DNA of 64,000 nucleotides from Casuarina equisetifolia (taxonomy: Eukaryota; Streptophyta; Magnoliopsida; Fagales; Casuarinaceae): the NCBI GenBank assembly GCA_028551475.1, contig CM052354.1, forward strand, positions 13,415,258 through 13,479,257, written 5' to 3'. Below are positions 1-11,123 of the stretch, piece after piece. The number at the start of each line of letters is the position of its first letter. Position 1 is the stretch's first letter. The notes under the pieces are model-generated. The model was not told the DNA's origin. It saw only the letters and a program-made list of their open reading frames with translations, and did no database searches. The position numbers and the translations under genes were made by a program.

Positions 1-170
1 ATAATAAACATCAAATTCTCTATGCTTATCCTTTTTCTTCATGCCTTCTTATGCTACAAAAACAAGGCAAATTCAAGTAAATAAAGAGGAATTCAAATAT
101 TTTCTTATAAGCATTGTATTATTTATTGCCTAAAAATAGGTAAAATAACTCTATAAAAATAGAGTTATCA
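1..170 (-). repeat. R1 LTR, terminal part (copy D)
   Basis: The last bases (about 100-170), with AACTCTAT and ATAGAGTTATCA, match the end of a longer repeat seen at 12553-14277. Read on the minus strand this end is an LTR start (TGATAACTCTAT). The rest of the copy lies outside the window. The match is clear at the terminus and weak further left. Confidence 0.55.
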
Positions 171-529
171 CCCCTAATTCACAAAATAAGTAAAATAATG
201 ATAAAAGTAATGGTATTTCACTTTCACCTTTTGGCACCCACTTATCCTACACCTTTCAATTCATTTCACAAAGTTAGACTAAAGTCAAGCTCAACAGGGT
301 CTTCTTTCCTACTAATTTTTCCAAGGTTGTTCCCTTGGTTGTGGTTTCCCTAGATAGTGAAAATCTCGTTAATCCATTAATGCATGTCACTAATTAGATG
401 ACAAGGCATTTGGCTACCTTAAAAGAGTCATAGTTACTCTTGCCATTTACCCATGTGTGGTTGAATTTCTTCACTTTGATATTTAGAGCACTATGTAGAA
501 ATCACATTGTGTGAGTCTCCACAAGGACC
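171..529. other. Intergenic, no gene seen
   Basis: AT-rich sequence without a supported reading frame. It may be decayed internal sequence of the R1 or copia elements on either side, but I recognise no domain in it. Confidence 0.4.
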
Positions 530-834
530 ATCAAAATGTTTTGTTTTTAATTAAACAATCAAACTCCCTTTGTCCATACTAAGATTGACAAGGTAGTCCT
601 TCTTAGTCTATCCCTTGGCTAGCATGTGGCAATCCACTTTTTAGGTGAAGGACCAAATACATAGAAATTGATCACCACTTTATTAGAGATAAAATAATTG
701 CATGTGTGATTTGCACAACTCACATCTCAAGTCAAGACTATCCGGCTGATTTGTTGATAAAAGCATTAGGAATACAACATCACTTTCTTCTAAGCAAGCT
801 AGGTGTCTATGTTTTGTATCACCCAACAACTTGA
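530..834 (+). pseudogene. Ty1/copia RNase H C-terminal relic
   Basis: From about 667 the plus strand reads DHHFIRDKI, then HISSQDYPADLLIKALG and QHHFLLSKLGVY, ending at a TGA at 832-834. This is the usual C-terminal end of copia Pol (HFIRDK, then ADxLTKAL). Upstream, RTKYIEIDHHF is preceded by an in-frame stop, so the piece is dead. Only this end of RNase H is recognisable here. An apparent minus-strand frame over the same bases is a shadow. Confidence 0.75.
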
Positions 835-1080
835 AGAGAAATGTTGAAAGTTGATGTTGTGTCATGCATATAGAATAGCTAATAGTTGTATAGGTCCATC
901 AAGGCCCATTGGAACCCTAATTCTTTTTCTCACCAATTCTCTATATGAGCAATTTATTGGTTGGCTCCCTTTGATGGTTTGAGACCCATGTACATGGCAT
1001 TGTATTTCTCTTAATGAAAGCTGTTTTAGGTTTTTCAGCTTAACAAATTCTTAACACTCTCCATTGTTTCAGTTCATAAG
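835..1080 (+). repeat. LTR-like spacer between copia fragments
   Basis: This sequence directly follows the RNase H stop, where a 3' LTR would be expected, and includes a region near 1010 like the transcript start of plant copia LTRs (TTAATGAAAGCTG). I could not define its ends or find a partner LTR. The assignment rests mainly on position. Confidence 0.35.
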
Positions 1081-1456
1081 TGGCCATCTTCAATTCAATA
1101 TAAGTAATGCCTTTTTATATGGCTTTTTAGATGTTCTCGTGTTCATTGAACAACCACCAAGATAAGCTGATTTGACCAAGCTTAATTCAATTTTTCTTAT
1201 AAAGACCTTTTATAATATGAAACAAGAACCTAGGGTTGGGTTCAACTTTTTTAGCCATTTTCTTCAAGTGTTTATTTCTACTCTGATTGTGAAAAGTTTG
1301 GATAATTTTCACTACTTCTTAGGTATAAAGGTCAATCATGTTTTGGGGATTCTTACTTTGTGTAAAAAACAATACATTGTGGGTCTTCACATTAGGCTCA
1401 TATGTCAATTTATAAGTCTATAGCAACACTGTTAGCCACAAGGAGCATTTCAATCA
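1081..1456 (+). pseudogene. Ty1/copia reverse transcriptase relic, left half
   Basis: Reading with frameshifts, the plus strand gives NISNAFLYGFLDVLVFIEQPP, close to the copia DVxNAFLxGxLxExVYMxQPP block, then NFHYFLGIKV and LCKKQYIVGLH (copia YFLGIEV and CQxKYIxDLL blocks). The SLVGALQYLTFTRP block expected next lies on the far side of the element at 1462-6920, at 6926-7060. That shows the minus-strand copia landed inside this older copy. Confidence 0.75.
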
Positions 1457-1461
1457 AGGAT
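1457..1461. repeat. Target-site duplication AGGAT, left copy
   Basis: AGGAT directly precedes the TGATGGG LTR terminus and is repeated exactly at 6921-6925 after the other LTR. Five bases is the usual duplication length for copia integration. Confidence 0.9.
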
Positions 1462-2137
1462 TGATGGGAAAAATGACTTATAAAGTTTTCCATTTTGATT
1501 GAACTTGTGAGTAAATACTAAAACACCAATGATGTATTTTAATCACAAGTAAAATAAGCAAATCTCATAATCAACACAAAAGAATTTCTATGTGGAAAAC
1601 TCCTCCAATGTGAAGAATAAAAACCACGGGACCGATCACAAAGTCCACCCAAATCTTCACTATATAAATCGTTAGGTCACAACCCAATCAAGTCCTTAAC
1701 AATAGCAATAGGACTAAGATTTACTTATTCAATAATAATAGAATCACCAATTAATAGTGAAGAACAAATTGTAAACAACAATTTAACCAAAAAAAGTTGG
1801 AGAAATATCACCCAGATTTTCAACCACGATTTGCTGACTTAAAGAGCTCCAAATGACGATCCAACCGTTCACAATGAAGAACACCCAATCCAAACTTACT
1901 AACAAAAAATCAGCTCAATCGGACCATGGATCAACTTTGATCAATGTTTGATCAACAGCTGTGCAGGGCTTCTAATTCTTGCAAAATTCTACTCTTTTCT
2001 TTTCTTTCTCTCTTTTCTTTTTTGACGGCCCTCACTTATGAAGAAAAACCCTATATTTTTCTTTTTAAATCTTAGGGCCACATTACCCTAATTAGACCCA
2101 ATAATAAGTCCCCGAATATGGCTTGACCAACCCAACA
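1462..2137 (-). repeat. 3' LTR of the Tork-like copia
   Basis: This 676-bp sequence is a direct repeat of 6240-6920. It starts TGATGGGAAAAATGAC on the plus strand and ends AACCCAACA. Small indels and many substitutions separate the two copies, so the insertion is not recent. Confidence 0.92.
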
Positions 2138-2150
2138 ATTCTCCCCCTCC
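2138..2150 (-). other. Polypurine tract of the Tork-like copia
   Basis: On the minus strand GGAGGGGGAGAAT lies immediately before the 3' LTR start TGTTGG. This is the normal place and composition for the primer of plus-strand DNA synthesis. Confidence 0.8.
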
Positions 2151-2159
2151 AGCCCAAAT

Positions 2160-2700
2160 GAGGGAGATTCCATATGTCCATTTCTCAAGCACAATCCAAA
2201 TCGGCCTCATGCCGACAAAACTCAAACTTTTCTCGCCAAAGTGCCTTTGTCATCATATCATAACCAATTATCCTTAGTATGTACCTTTTCAAGTGCAACC
2301 TCTTTAGTTTCCATGATATCTCGTATCCAATGATACCTTACACCAATGTACTTTGATCTTTAATGAAAAGTAGAATTATTAGCAAGACATATAGCACTTT
2401 GACTGTCACAAAATAACACATACCTTTCTTGCATAAAACCAAGTTCTTTTATGAATTCCTTCATCCAAAGCAACTCTTTACATGCTTCTGTTGTTGTAAT
2501 AAATTCTGCTTCCGTTGTAGATAGAGTAATACATTTTTGTAATCTTGATTGCCATGCCACAACTCTCTTTGAAAACTTAATCAAGTAGCCTGAAGTAAAT
2601 CTTCTATTATCAATATCTCCTGCCATGTCAAAATCTGTATATCCCATAAGAATAAGCTTATCACTCCCAAATGAAAGTTTCAAACTAGAAGTGCCTCAAA
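2160..2700 (-). pseudogene. copia RNase H domain (Tork-like element)
   Basis: Minus-strand translation gives LMGYTDFDMAGDIDNRRFTSGY, VVAWQSRLQKC, LSTTEAEFI and LFCDSQSAICLANN, the classic copia RNase H blocks including the acidic residues in YTDFD, TTEAE and CDSQS. The open part ends at 2360 with a stop after NNSTFH. The remaining C-terminal part (RYHWIRD) is still readable beyond it with stops. RNase H removes the RNA template during reverse transcription. Confidence 0.85.
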
Positions 2701-3764
2701 GATACCTTAAAATCCACTACACTGCATTCCAATGTTCTCTTCCAAGATTGGAAGTAAATCTGCTGACTACTCTAACTGCATAAGCTATATATGGTCTTAT
2801 ACAAATCATTGCATACATTAAACAACCAATAGCGAAAGCATAAGAACTCTTTCCATATCTTTTCTATCTTCCTCATCTGCAGGACATTGTTTTTTACTAA
2901 GCTTAAAGTGTGTAGCAAGAGGCATGCTCACCACTTTAGCTTTATCAATATAAACTTTTGAAGCACTTTCTTAATGTACTCCTCTTGAGACAACCATAAC
3001 TTCTTGACTTTTCTATCATGACTAACTCTCATTCCAAGAATTTGCTTCACTGAGCCTAAGTCTTTTATTGAGAATGACATACTTAACTCCTGCTTCAACT
3101 TTTCAATTTTTGCAGCATTCTTACCAACTATAAGCATGTCATCTACATAAAGTAGTAGAATGATAAAATCATCATCTAAGAACTTCTGCACAAATACACA
3201 ATGATCGAAATTTGTCTTCTTGTAGGCTTGCTTTCCTATAAAAGACTTAAATTTTTGATATCATTATCTCGGTGCTTGTTTTAAGCCATATAAACTTTTC
3301 TTTAGCTTACAAACATAATTCTCTTTACCTTTTTCTTCAAAACCCTCTAACTGCTCCATGTAAATTTCTTCATTTAGGTCACCATAAAGGAAAGTAGTCT
3401 TTACATCCATTTGCTCAATTTCAAAATCAAGATTGGCAACTAATCCTAAAACCACTCGAATTGAGGACATTTTCACAACAGATGAGAAAATCTCATCATA
3501 ATCAATTCTCTTTTTCTAACTGAAACCTTTAACAACTAGTTTGGCTTCATATCGGGGTTGTGAAGAGTTTTCATCATGCTTCAATCTATAAATCCAATGA
3601 TTCTTCAAAGCTTTCTTGCCCTTAGGTAATGTCACCAACTCAAATGTTTGATTATCATGCAAAGATTTCAACTCATCTTGCATTATTGCATCAACCCATT
3701 TTTTCTTATTCACATCCTTTGTTGCTTCTTCAAAGCTCTCAAGCTCACTTGCATTAGTCAACAA
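2701..3764 (-). pseudogene. copia reverse transcriptase domain (Tork-like element)
   Basis: Pieces in order on the minus strand are the N-terminal block (KKWVDAIMQDELKSLHDN, near 3700), DVKTTFLYGDLNEEIYMEQ with KSLYGLKQAPR (3264-3476), and LLYVDDMLIVG with FSIKDLGSVKQILGMRV (2928-3191). The catalytic YVDD is preserved. Frames change between pieces and stops occur, so no complete enzyme can be made. The family copies element RNA into DNA in cytoplasmic particles. Confidence 0.9.
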
Positions 3765-3949
3765 TACATATTCCTCAGAAGAGTACCTAGAGGATGGGTG
3801 GCGATCTCTAGTAGACCTATGTTAAACATCAATAACATTATCTGTCCGAGCGTCATTATTATCTTCACCCTATTGGTCATTCTGAACCTGATCTTGAATA
3901 TCATGTTGAATATCACTTTCAACTTGTTCTGGCAACTATCACTGTAAAT

Positions 3950-4856
3950 CATTTGAAGGATCTAGATTAATATCAATACCAATCTAAGAGCCTTGTGACA
4001 TATTCTTCTCACTCTAGCCAATATTTGTCATATTTTGATTCTTAAAAAATACAACATCACAATTCCTCACAATTCTCTTCACAACTGGATCATAACACCT
4101 GTAGCCAAATTCATCAGAACCATAACCAAGAAATACACATTCTCGTGTCTTGACATCTAACTTAGACCTCTCATCCTTTGGAATATGAATAAATGCTTTA
4201 CAACCAAATACTCTTAGATAGTTATAGGAAACATCCTTGCCAAACCAAATCTATCTAGCACATCACCATCTAAAGCAACAGTTGGAGATAGATTGATAAC
4301 ATAAGCTGTTGTAAGTAATGTCTCACCTCTAAATGTCTTTAACATATTAACATTTGAAATCATGCATCTAACTCTCTCAACCAATGTCCTATTCATTCTT
4401 TCTGCTATACCATTCAACTAAGGTGTTTTTGGAAGTGTCTTCTGATGTCGAATACCATGTTGCCTACAATACTCATCAAATGGTACAATGTACTCACCAC
4501 CATTGTCTGATCGAATACATTTCAACTTCTTTCCAGTTTGTCTCTCTACTAAAACTTGAAACTACTTGAACACATCTAGCACTTGATCTTTTGACATCAA
4601 AACATAAACCCAAACCTTTCTTGAGTAGTCATCAATAAAGGTCACAAAGTAGGATGCTCCACCAAGTGTCCTCGAGTTAATTGGGCCATAAACATATGAA
4701 TGTACTAACTCCAAGAAATCTGATTTTCTTAAGGGAGGGTGACTATAGAATGAAACTCTTTTCTATTTTTTAGCTAAACAATGTGCACACTTCTCAAGTT
4801 TTGCACTCTTAATTCTAGATAGCAGGTTCTTCTTTGCCAACACATTCATGCCCTTC
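3950..4856 (-). pseudogene. copia GAG-pre-integrase and integrase (Tork-like element)
   Basis: Minus-strand reading gives a zinc-binding part (LSHMSEKGMNVLAKK, CAHCLAKK), then FVTFIDDYSRKVWVY, RSDNGGEY and NGIAERMNRTL, the usual order of the copia integrase core. In-frame stops fall after CAHCLAKK, in the middle and just before NGIAERM. The first catalytic Asp region reads LVHSYVYGP where the family normally has HSDVxGP, so Asp appears replaced by Tyr. The domain is inactive as it stands. Confidence 0.8.
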
Positions 4857-6182
4857 TCACTCATGTGACTTAACCTTTTGTGCCATAAAGCACTTGCATT
4901 CCCCATCTTCCACTACATTACAAATGTTCTTGGAAATCTTGGCTTGAAACAAATACAAAAAAGACTTTTTCTTGCCTCTAGCCATAACTAATGAATCCTT
5001 AGTAAGTTTCCATTGTCCATTATTGAAGATATTACAAAAACCTTCATCATCAAGTTGTCTAGTAGAAATCAAATTCAAGAAAATTTCTAGTACGTGTCTA
5101 ACATTCTTAAGAACCAACTTGGATCCATTACGAGTCTCTAAGCATACATCTGCCATACCTGCAACTTTAGCCAAACAATCATTACCCATCTTCAATGTGC
5201 CAAAGTGTCTAGGAGTATAAGAAGTAAAGAACTCCCTCTTAGACGTAATATGAAAAGAAACACCACTATTAATTACCCAACTTGTCTCATCACTTGCAAA
5301 ATTTACATTGTCACCATAGCACACAATAACAAGTTTATTAGTAGCTGCTGCAACTCGATCATCATCATTATTATCTTTCTTCTCATCGCTTTCATTAATT
5401 TTCTTCTTCTCATTTCTACCTTTACCATTATTCTTTTCATTTTTCAGCTGGAAGCAATTTTTCTTGATATGACCCATCTTGCCACAATGATGGCACTCTA
5501 CATTTTTATTCCACGATCTAAACTTACTTTGACTTTTGTTATAACCACTCAGACCTCTATTATGATTTCTCCCCCTTTTTTCAACAACCAAAGCTTTAGA
5601 ATGAGATAAAGAACCTTAACTCTTTCTTCTCATCTCTTCATTCAAAATACTAGTCTTGGCAAAAACCATAGTGACAATACCATCGAGAGCAAAATTACTC
5701 ACTGACATACGAAATGTTTTTCAAGATTCTAGTAAAGTACTAAGTAACCAAAGTCCTTGTACTTCATCTTCAAACTTCATATTCATGCTTGAAAGTTGAT
5801 ATAGCATTCCCTAAAAATCATTCAAATGATCATATATGGATTGCCCATATTTGTATTTCAAGCTAATAAGTTGTTTCATCAAATACATCTTATTATTTCC
5901 AGTCTTTCAAGCATACAAGGATACAATCTTGTTCCATAGAGTCCGAGCATGTGTTTCTTTACTAATGTGATTCAAAACATTCTCATTTACAAATTGTCAA
6001 ATGAACCCGCATACAATTTTATGCTCAAAAGTCCAATAAGCCTCACTCATGTTGTTTGGTCTAGTTTCACTAAACACTAGTAAGTGCCAATGCTTCTCAT
6101 AAAGCAAATCTTTCATCTTACCCTTCTAAACATGATAGTTTTTTCCATTCAAACTAATCATTCTATTAGTACTTAGTTCCAT
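4857..6182 (-). pseudogene. copia gag and protease (Tork-like element)
   Basis: Gag starts near 6182 (MELSTNRMISLNGKNYHV) and is interrupted by several stops before an open stretch at 4857-5591. That stretch holds a CCHC zinc knuckle (CHHCGKMGHIKKNC) followed by the aspartic protease block. The protease reads SWVINSGVSFHIT where the family has DSG, so the catalytic Asp codon is AAT (plus strand 5268-5270). Gag forms the particle and packages RNA; the protease would process the polyprotein. Confidence 0.85.
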
Positions 6183-6223
6183 CATTCAATCAAATCCAAA
6201 AAATAAAAACAACCACAACCTAA

Positions 6224-6236
6224 GCTCTTAATACCA
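6224..6236 (-). other. Primer binding site (initiator Met tRNA type)
   Basis: On the minus strand, just inside the 5' LTR, is TGGTATTAAGAGC. It matches the common plant site TGGTATCAGAGC, complementary to initiator methionine tRNA, with a small change in the middle. Confidence 0.75.
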
Positions 6237-6239
6237 CTC

Positions 6240-6920
6240 TGATGGGAAAAATGACTTATAAAGTTTCCCACTTTGATTAAACCTATCAGGAAATACTAAA
6301 ACACCAATGATGTATTTGAATCAAAAGTAAAATAAGCAAATCTCACAATCAACACAAAAGAATTTCTACATGGAAAACTCCTCTAATGTGAAGGATAAAA
6401 ACCATGGGACCGATTACGGAGTCAACCCAAATCTCTACTATATAAATTGTTAGGTTACAACCCAATCAAGTCCTTAACAATAGCAACAGGGCTAAGATTT
6501 ACTTATTCAACAATAATAGAATCACCAATTAACAATGAAGAACAAGTTGTAAACAACAACTTAACTAAGAAAAGTTGAAAAAATATCACCTAAATTTTTT
6601 ATTATGATCTGCTGGCTTAAAGAGTTCCAAATGACAATCCAACTATTCACAATAAAGAACACCCAATTCTGAACCTACTGACAAAAAATCAGCTCAATCG
6701 GACCATGGATTGAGCTTGATCAAAAATTTGATCAACTGCTGCATAGGGCCTTTAATTCCTGTGAAATTCTACTATTTTCTTTTCTCTCTCTCTTCTCCTT
6801 TTTGACAGCCACTCACTTCTGAAGAAAAAATCTTATATTTTTCTTTTTAAACCTTAGGGTCACATTACCCTAATTGGACCCAATAATAAGTCCCCGAATA
6901 TGGGCTGAACCAACCCAACA
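6240..6920 (-). repeat. 5' LTR of the Tork-like copia
   Basis: 681-bp partner of 1462-2137, starting TGATGGGAAAAATGAC and ending AACCCAACA on the plus strand. It would hold the element promoter on the minus strand. Confidence 0.92.
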
Positions 6921-6925
6921 AGGAT
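6921..6925. repeat. Target-site duplication AGGAT, right copy
   Basis: Exact copy of the AGGAT at 1457-1461, directly after the LTR terminus CCCAACA. Confidence 0.9.
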
Positions 6926-7060
6926 GACCTCAAAACTTTCATGAAATCTTCTTAGTTTTAGTCATTAGTAGGAGTCTTACAATATTTAACATTTACTAGG
7001 CCAGAGGTATCCTTAGCTGTAAGTAAACTATGTAGGAATTTTGGTTCACAATCTTCGTTA
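6926..7060 (+). pseudogene. Ty1/copia reverse transcriptase relic, right half
   Basis: The plus strand reads SLVGVLQYLTFTRPEVSLAV, the conserved copia block that follows the YFLGIxV block found at 1320-1340. This is the continuation of the older copia interrupted at 1456. RNase H does not follow; LTR-like sequence appears instead. Confidence 0.8.
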
Positions 7061-7560
7061 TTGGACGTGCTGTTTTAACATGGTGCAGCATCTGTAATTT
7101 TTCTAATGTGACAGCAGCTTGGTTTACTCGGTGACAGCAAGTTCTACTCATAAATAATCTGTCCTTATGACAGCACAGCATGTGCTGGACTTGCCTGAAG
7201 CGGTAGACCTCAAATATATAGTGGGGAACCAAAAAAGCAAGAAAGTAGAGGGATATCGAAAGAAAAGAGACCAAGAGAAAACCATAGAATAGTTTTTGCA
7301 GAAAACTATGTTATGCAATCTCACAAAATCATATTTTTTTCTTTTTTTAGTGGGAAAAGAATAGATTGTAAATGAGAGAAAGGACAAACACCGTATATTT
7401 GTATTGATACAGTAATGAAAAATTCTCCTCCTCCGCCGTAGATGTAGGCTCTTTCTGGGCCGAACCACATAATCCCTTTTGTTCTCTTGTTAATTCTTTT
7501 TTTCCCCTTTGCATTGTGTTCTGTTCTACCTTGGTTCATATTTTCTGTTTCTTTTTATTT
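7061..7560 (+). repeat. copia LTR fragment (older plus-strand element)
   Basis: Around 7400-7470 the plus strand has GAAAAATTCTCCTCCTCCG and TTTCTGGGCCGAACCACATAA, a wording I associate with the downstream half of many plant copia LTRs. Start and end are uncertain and no partner LTR was found. Minus-strand frames here have no recognisable product. Confidence 0.55.
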
Positions 7561-9240
7561 TGTTCGCTTTACCTACTGCATAACTCTAAAATTCTAGGAT
7601 TGATTTTATCTTTCTCTTATTTGAACGTGACTAAGCATCAAAAGCTATCTTAGAACTAAAGTTTTAAGCCAGTTTGCCTAACAAATCGAGACATGCTCCT
7701 TTCAGCACTATAAAAGTTAATGACCAATAAAAACACACGGTATTATCAAAACTTACATGATTCAAAAAAAAAAAAAACATATTTGCATGAAACAACTATT
7801 CATTCATTATTCTTGAGCTTTCAAATCACAAGGAGTTACTAAGGAATTTTATTTCTTTGTGACTCCCTCATTTTGATTCTCTTTGAAATCTTATTGACAA
7901 TTTACCAAAATAACACATATACACATCAAAGGTTATTCAAAACTTTATGTTTACAAGTAATATAATACACTAAATTTAATTAAAAATACTTTTAACCTTT
8001 ATATTGGAAGTTATTGTTTTATCTATTACTCCGAATTTTGATTCACAATGTTAACATAGAAGTAGCATACATGGTTAAGAAGGCAAGTAGCGCGCTTGTT
8101 TGCTTGACTTCTAGAACGGGTAAGTACTAACCTAGTGTTGGTACTTGAAGGCTTCCTTTAGCACCATTCATTTATGCATAAAGTAGAGGTACTTGAGGGA
8201 ACCAAGTCAAGCAAAGGAGATTGGAAGTTCAAATAAACTAGTAAGTTAACAAGACAAAAGGAAAAATTCTTTTGACCTATCACAACTATCTTTCTTATAG
8301 TAAAGTTCAAATGAAGGAATATATAAGTTTTAAGCTAACTTTTAGGTTGAACTTTTGAACTTTTAATATTGCTTAATTTCTTAGAGTCCAAATTAGATTA
8401 GTTATACCTTGTGCAATCTTGAGCCTAATATTGCTTAATTTGTGAGAACATATATCAAATAATCTATATAGCAAATTAGGCGAGCGAGGATCATGTCTTC
8501 CCTCATTCTCCCCATACTTCATGCCATTAGCGTCCCTTAAGTGCGTGTCAATTATTCAAAAAGCTCTTTCATCTATGGTTTGCCTTAAGATTGGAGTCTT
8601 TGAGTTCGAGAACTCCAAGCCCCTTGATGTGTCCTTAGAGGGGCTAAAGAAATCATCTGCCACAATTCCTCGGTGTTCCCACAATCTTAAGTGAAAGCCT
8701 AGTTGTAATGGCTTAGAGAAAAATCTGTTTGGCACTCAAGTCTTAGCTATGAACTTAATCAGCCTTTAATTAAGATCACTCTAAAGAGAGAATTGTGGAA
8801 TAAGAAACAAGGGAAAATGAAAGAACAAAGGGATTGTAGTGTATGGAGAAAGTTTAGGATAAGTTGAGTGGGGATGAAGGGACTAAAAGTATTCCTTTAT
8901 ATAGGAGTGAGCCTACCCTCAGAATTAAAGGTAGCATCAATTGCACATTTAAAGTATGACTATAAATGTGTAAACATTATGTATAATTCAAATTAAGTTC
9001 ATTAAATTAGGACACTTATCTTTTCAAACCATAAATATTATCATTAAGACTAATGTTACAATCATAAGTATGAAAATCATAACAGTAATCTTTATTAAAT
9101 TTCAAAGTTATTATACTTAAAGGTAAAAAAGAAATGTTTTTCCTATTAAAGAGGTCGATTAGCTTCTATTAAATTCAAATATAAGCAACACACAAAAGGA
9201 AATAACAATAGGCACCACCCAAGTAGATGACCTAACAACA
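7561..9240. other. Intergenic, no gene seen
   Basis: AT-rich, without a supported coding frame. It contains an A-run near 7768 and an imperfect inverted repeat at 8099-8215. The part at about 8700-8950, with a TTTATATAGGAGTGAGCC motif, looks like a promoter-bearing LTR piece, but I found no second copy. Confidence 0.4.
8099..8215. repeat. Inverted repeat with 12-bp perfect arms
   Basis: TTTGCTTGACTT (8099-8110) and AAGTCAAGCAAA (8204-8215) are exact reverse complements. Pairing continues imperfectly inward, including AAGTAC against GTACTT. The 117-bp unit could be a small hairpin element; no flanking duplication was established. Confidence 0.5.
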
Positions 9241-10960
9241 AAGAAACTAGGTAGGCTAGACTTGTATTCACACAACTTAATCCATCAGCCCTTATTGTCA
9301 ATCCATAACATGGAGGTCTAAGTCATACTGCACAACTCAGTCTATTGGCTTGTACTACCAATCTGGAACATAGTGGCCTCCTACAATTCCTTGGATTTGG
9401 GGTACAGGATCCAATTGAAGTAAACATTGTGCTTGATTCCTCTTATAGTGCCCAAAGTTCAATATGGGAATCCTTCAACTCAAGAGTGATTAGAGCAACT
9501 AGTGTTGAATATGCAGGCATCATTTACAAATCCGGAGTGTTTAGGGTTTTTAACTTAGATTAACTCTCATTTCATGACCTTAACGCATCCAAAATTTGAT
9601 GGAACGATTAAATTAGGGCAGAAACTTGGATAAGCCCACTTATATTCATAAAAAGGATCTCACTGTCGACATTCACTACCACAAGAAATGAACAAAGTAC
9701 CATTTTATGGATTGAAATTGTCAATACAATGTATTCAATTCCTTGTTTCTTCACGTAACTTGCACAAAATAATAAGCAAGGCAAGAGATAAACAAATCGT
9801 TATTAAACTTATTTCTTCTAAGAATAAACAATACGCTACTCAGTTTCTTTCAAGTATTACATAAGAGCACCGATGTTCGTGGAAAACATGATGCCTTCTT
9901 CTAAATCCAACAACTATGTCTCCAAAAACCCCATGATTTGCTTCACACTGAAGATACACGTCCCATTGGCATCAGAATGATTAAATATATAATGGAGCAA
10001 TTATTTTGACCATATTCTGTGTCTCATAATATTCCATTCCAAATGGAGATGCGTGCAATTGTTAATAAATGAGGATTATGATATGTGATTGCGATTATAA
10101 TGCGGGATCACTTCAACTCTAGAGGAGAAACTGAGTGGCGTGGGTTGGAGTTGGCCCCGTCCAAAGAACACATCACGTGGGTGGTAAGAGTCATCCTCCA
10201 TTTGAAGGATAGCATGATCTAAAGAAATCTAAATGGCACCAAACACGTAATGGTGGAACCATGTGCACCGAACCGTGCGTTTGGGTGTTCAGAAACATGG
10301 GCATCAAAACCCTCATTATTTAATTGGGAGCCACTTGTTTCTGTGTCTTGGATATGTTGCGAGCATATCTTCTCCTACACCCCACATCAAACCATGCGTT
10401 AATCTTTATGCTTTTGATAGGGATTTATTCATCCCCCATTTACCAGATTCTGTTTATCTTATATTATGGTCATCAAAGCACAAAAACTGCTCTGAGACAC
10501 CTGTGCTTTTGAAAGTGCTTTTGACCAATCTGGTCTGATTTTGTATCTCAAAACGTTAAAAATGATGCCACACAAAGGGAATTAATTGGCAGCCACACAT
10601 TCTGAGAATGGGTCGTCGCCCGAAGCCACAGGGGGGACTGTTAATCCTCGCAGTCTCCTTCCCTCTCCATGCTTTATTGTGATTTGACGTTTCTTATTTG
10701 GTGGAGGATATGGTATGCCTTGGTCCTTGTGCCCCAGCCTTATTGGTTCGTACATTATGGGACTGTGTCTTCCGGATTCTGCTCACCTGGGAAACCCTTT
10801 GTCGATGGAGTGGACAACAGCCATCCATATAATATCTCTCGACTTTCTTTGACAAGGCAATTCCATGTTTGTAGTTCCATGGTGTTGTTCTGTGATTTGA
10901 TTATTTAGTGTACATGCGTGCTTAATTCGCTAGTCCAACCAAAGTTGTTTTCTCTACTGG
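9241..10960. other. Intergenic, no gene seen; upstream region of the gene relic
   Basis: Short open frames occur (for example 9345-9563), but none resembles a family I recognise and none has convincing support. The stretch 10100-10960 is less AT-rich than its surroundings and may be old promoter sequence of the relic at 11124. Confidence 0.4.
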
Positions 10961-10979
10961 TGGTGTGCTACTTGGGGCC

Positions 10980-10987
10980 TATTTAAA
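10980..10987 (+). promoter_or_regulatory. Possible TATA box of the gene relic
   Basis: TATTTAAA lies 137 bases before the ATG at 11124, a plausible distance for a plant core promoter with a short leader. Inferred from motif and position only. Confidence 0.4.
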
Positions 10988-11123
10988 GGGCTGGTTTCCT
11001 GGCCGGAGTCATTCTGACCCAGGTATTTTTCTCCAGCTTAGACCTTTTCTCAGTTTCCATCGTCCATCCCTTTCTTACCCCCTTTTCTCTCTAATTTGAC
11101 AAACACTACTTTTTTTTGTAACA

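Larger units (their letters stand above)
1462..6920 (-). mobile_element. Ty1/copia retrotransposon, Tork-like, both LTRs, coding region broken
   Basis: A 5459-bp element read on the minus strand: 5' LTR (6240-6920), tRNA primer site, gag, protease, integrase, reverse transcriptase, RNase H, purine tract, 3' LTR (1462-2137). LTRs begin TG and end CA, and flanks carry an AGGAT duplication. The order PR-IN-RT-RH marks Ty1/copia, and the RNase H wording (TTEAEFITTTEACKELLWMK) resembles the Tork/Tnt1 lineage from memory. Stops and frameshifts interrupt gag and pol repeatedly, so it is not autonomous. It is inserted in an older plus-strand copia whose reverse transcriptase continues on both sides. 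Confidence 0.93.

Noticed and set aside
683..865. Minus-strand open frame of 60 codons
   Set aside because: The plus strand over the same bases gives a clear copia RNase H end, so this frame is a shadow.
6996..7539. Overlapping minus-strand open frames of 72-106 codons
   Set aside because: They lie over a copia reverse transcriptase and LTR relic on the plus strand and match no known domain.
9345..9563. Plus-strand 72-codon frame ending VFRVFNLD
   Set aside because: No recognised family, no convincing promoter or codon signal, and it lies in repeat-rich sequence.
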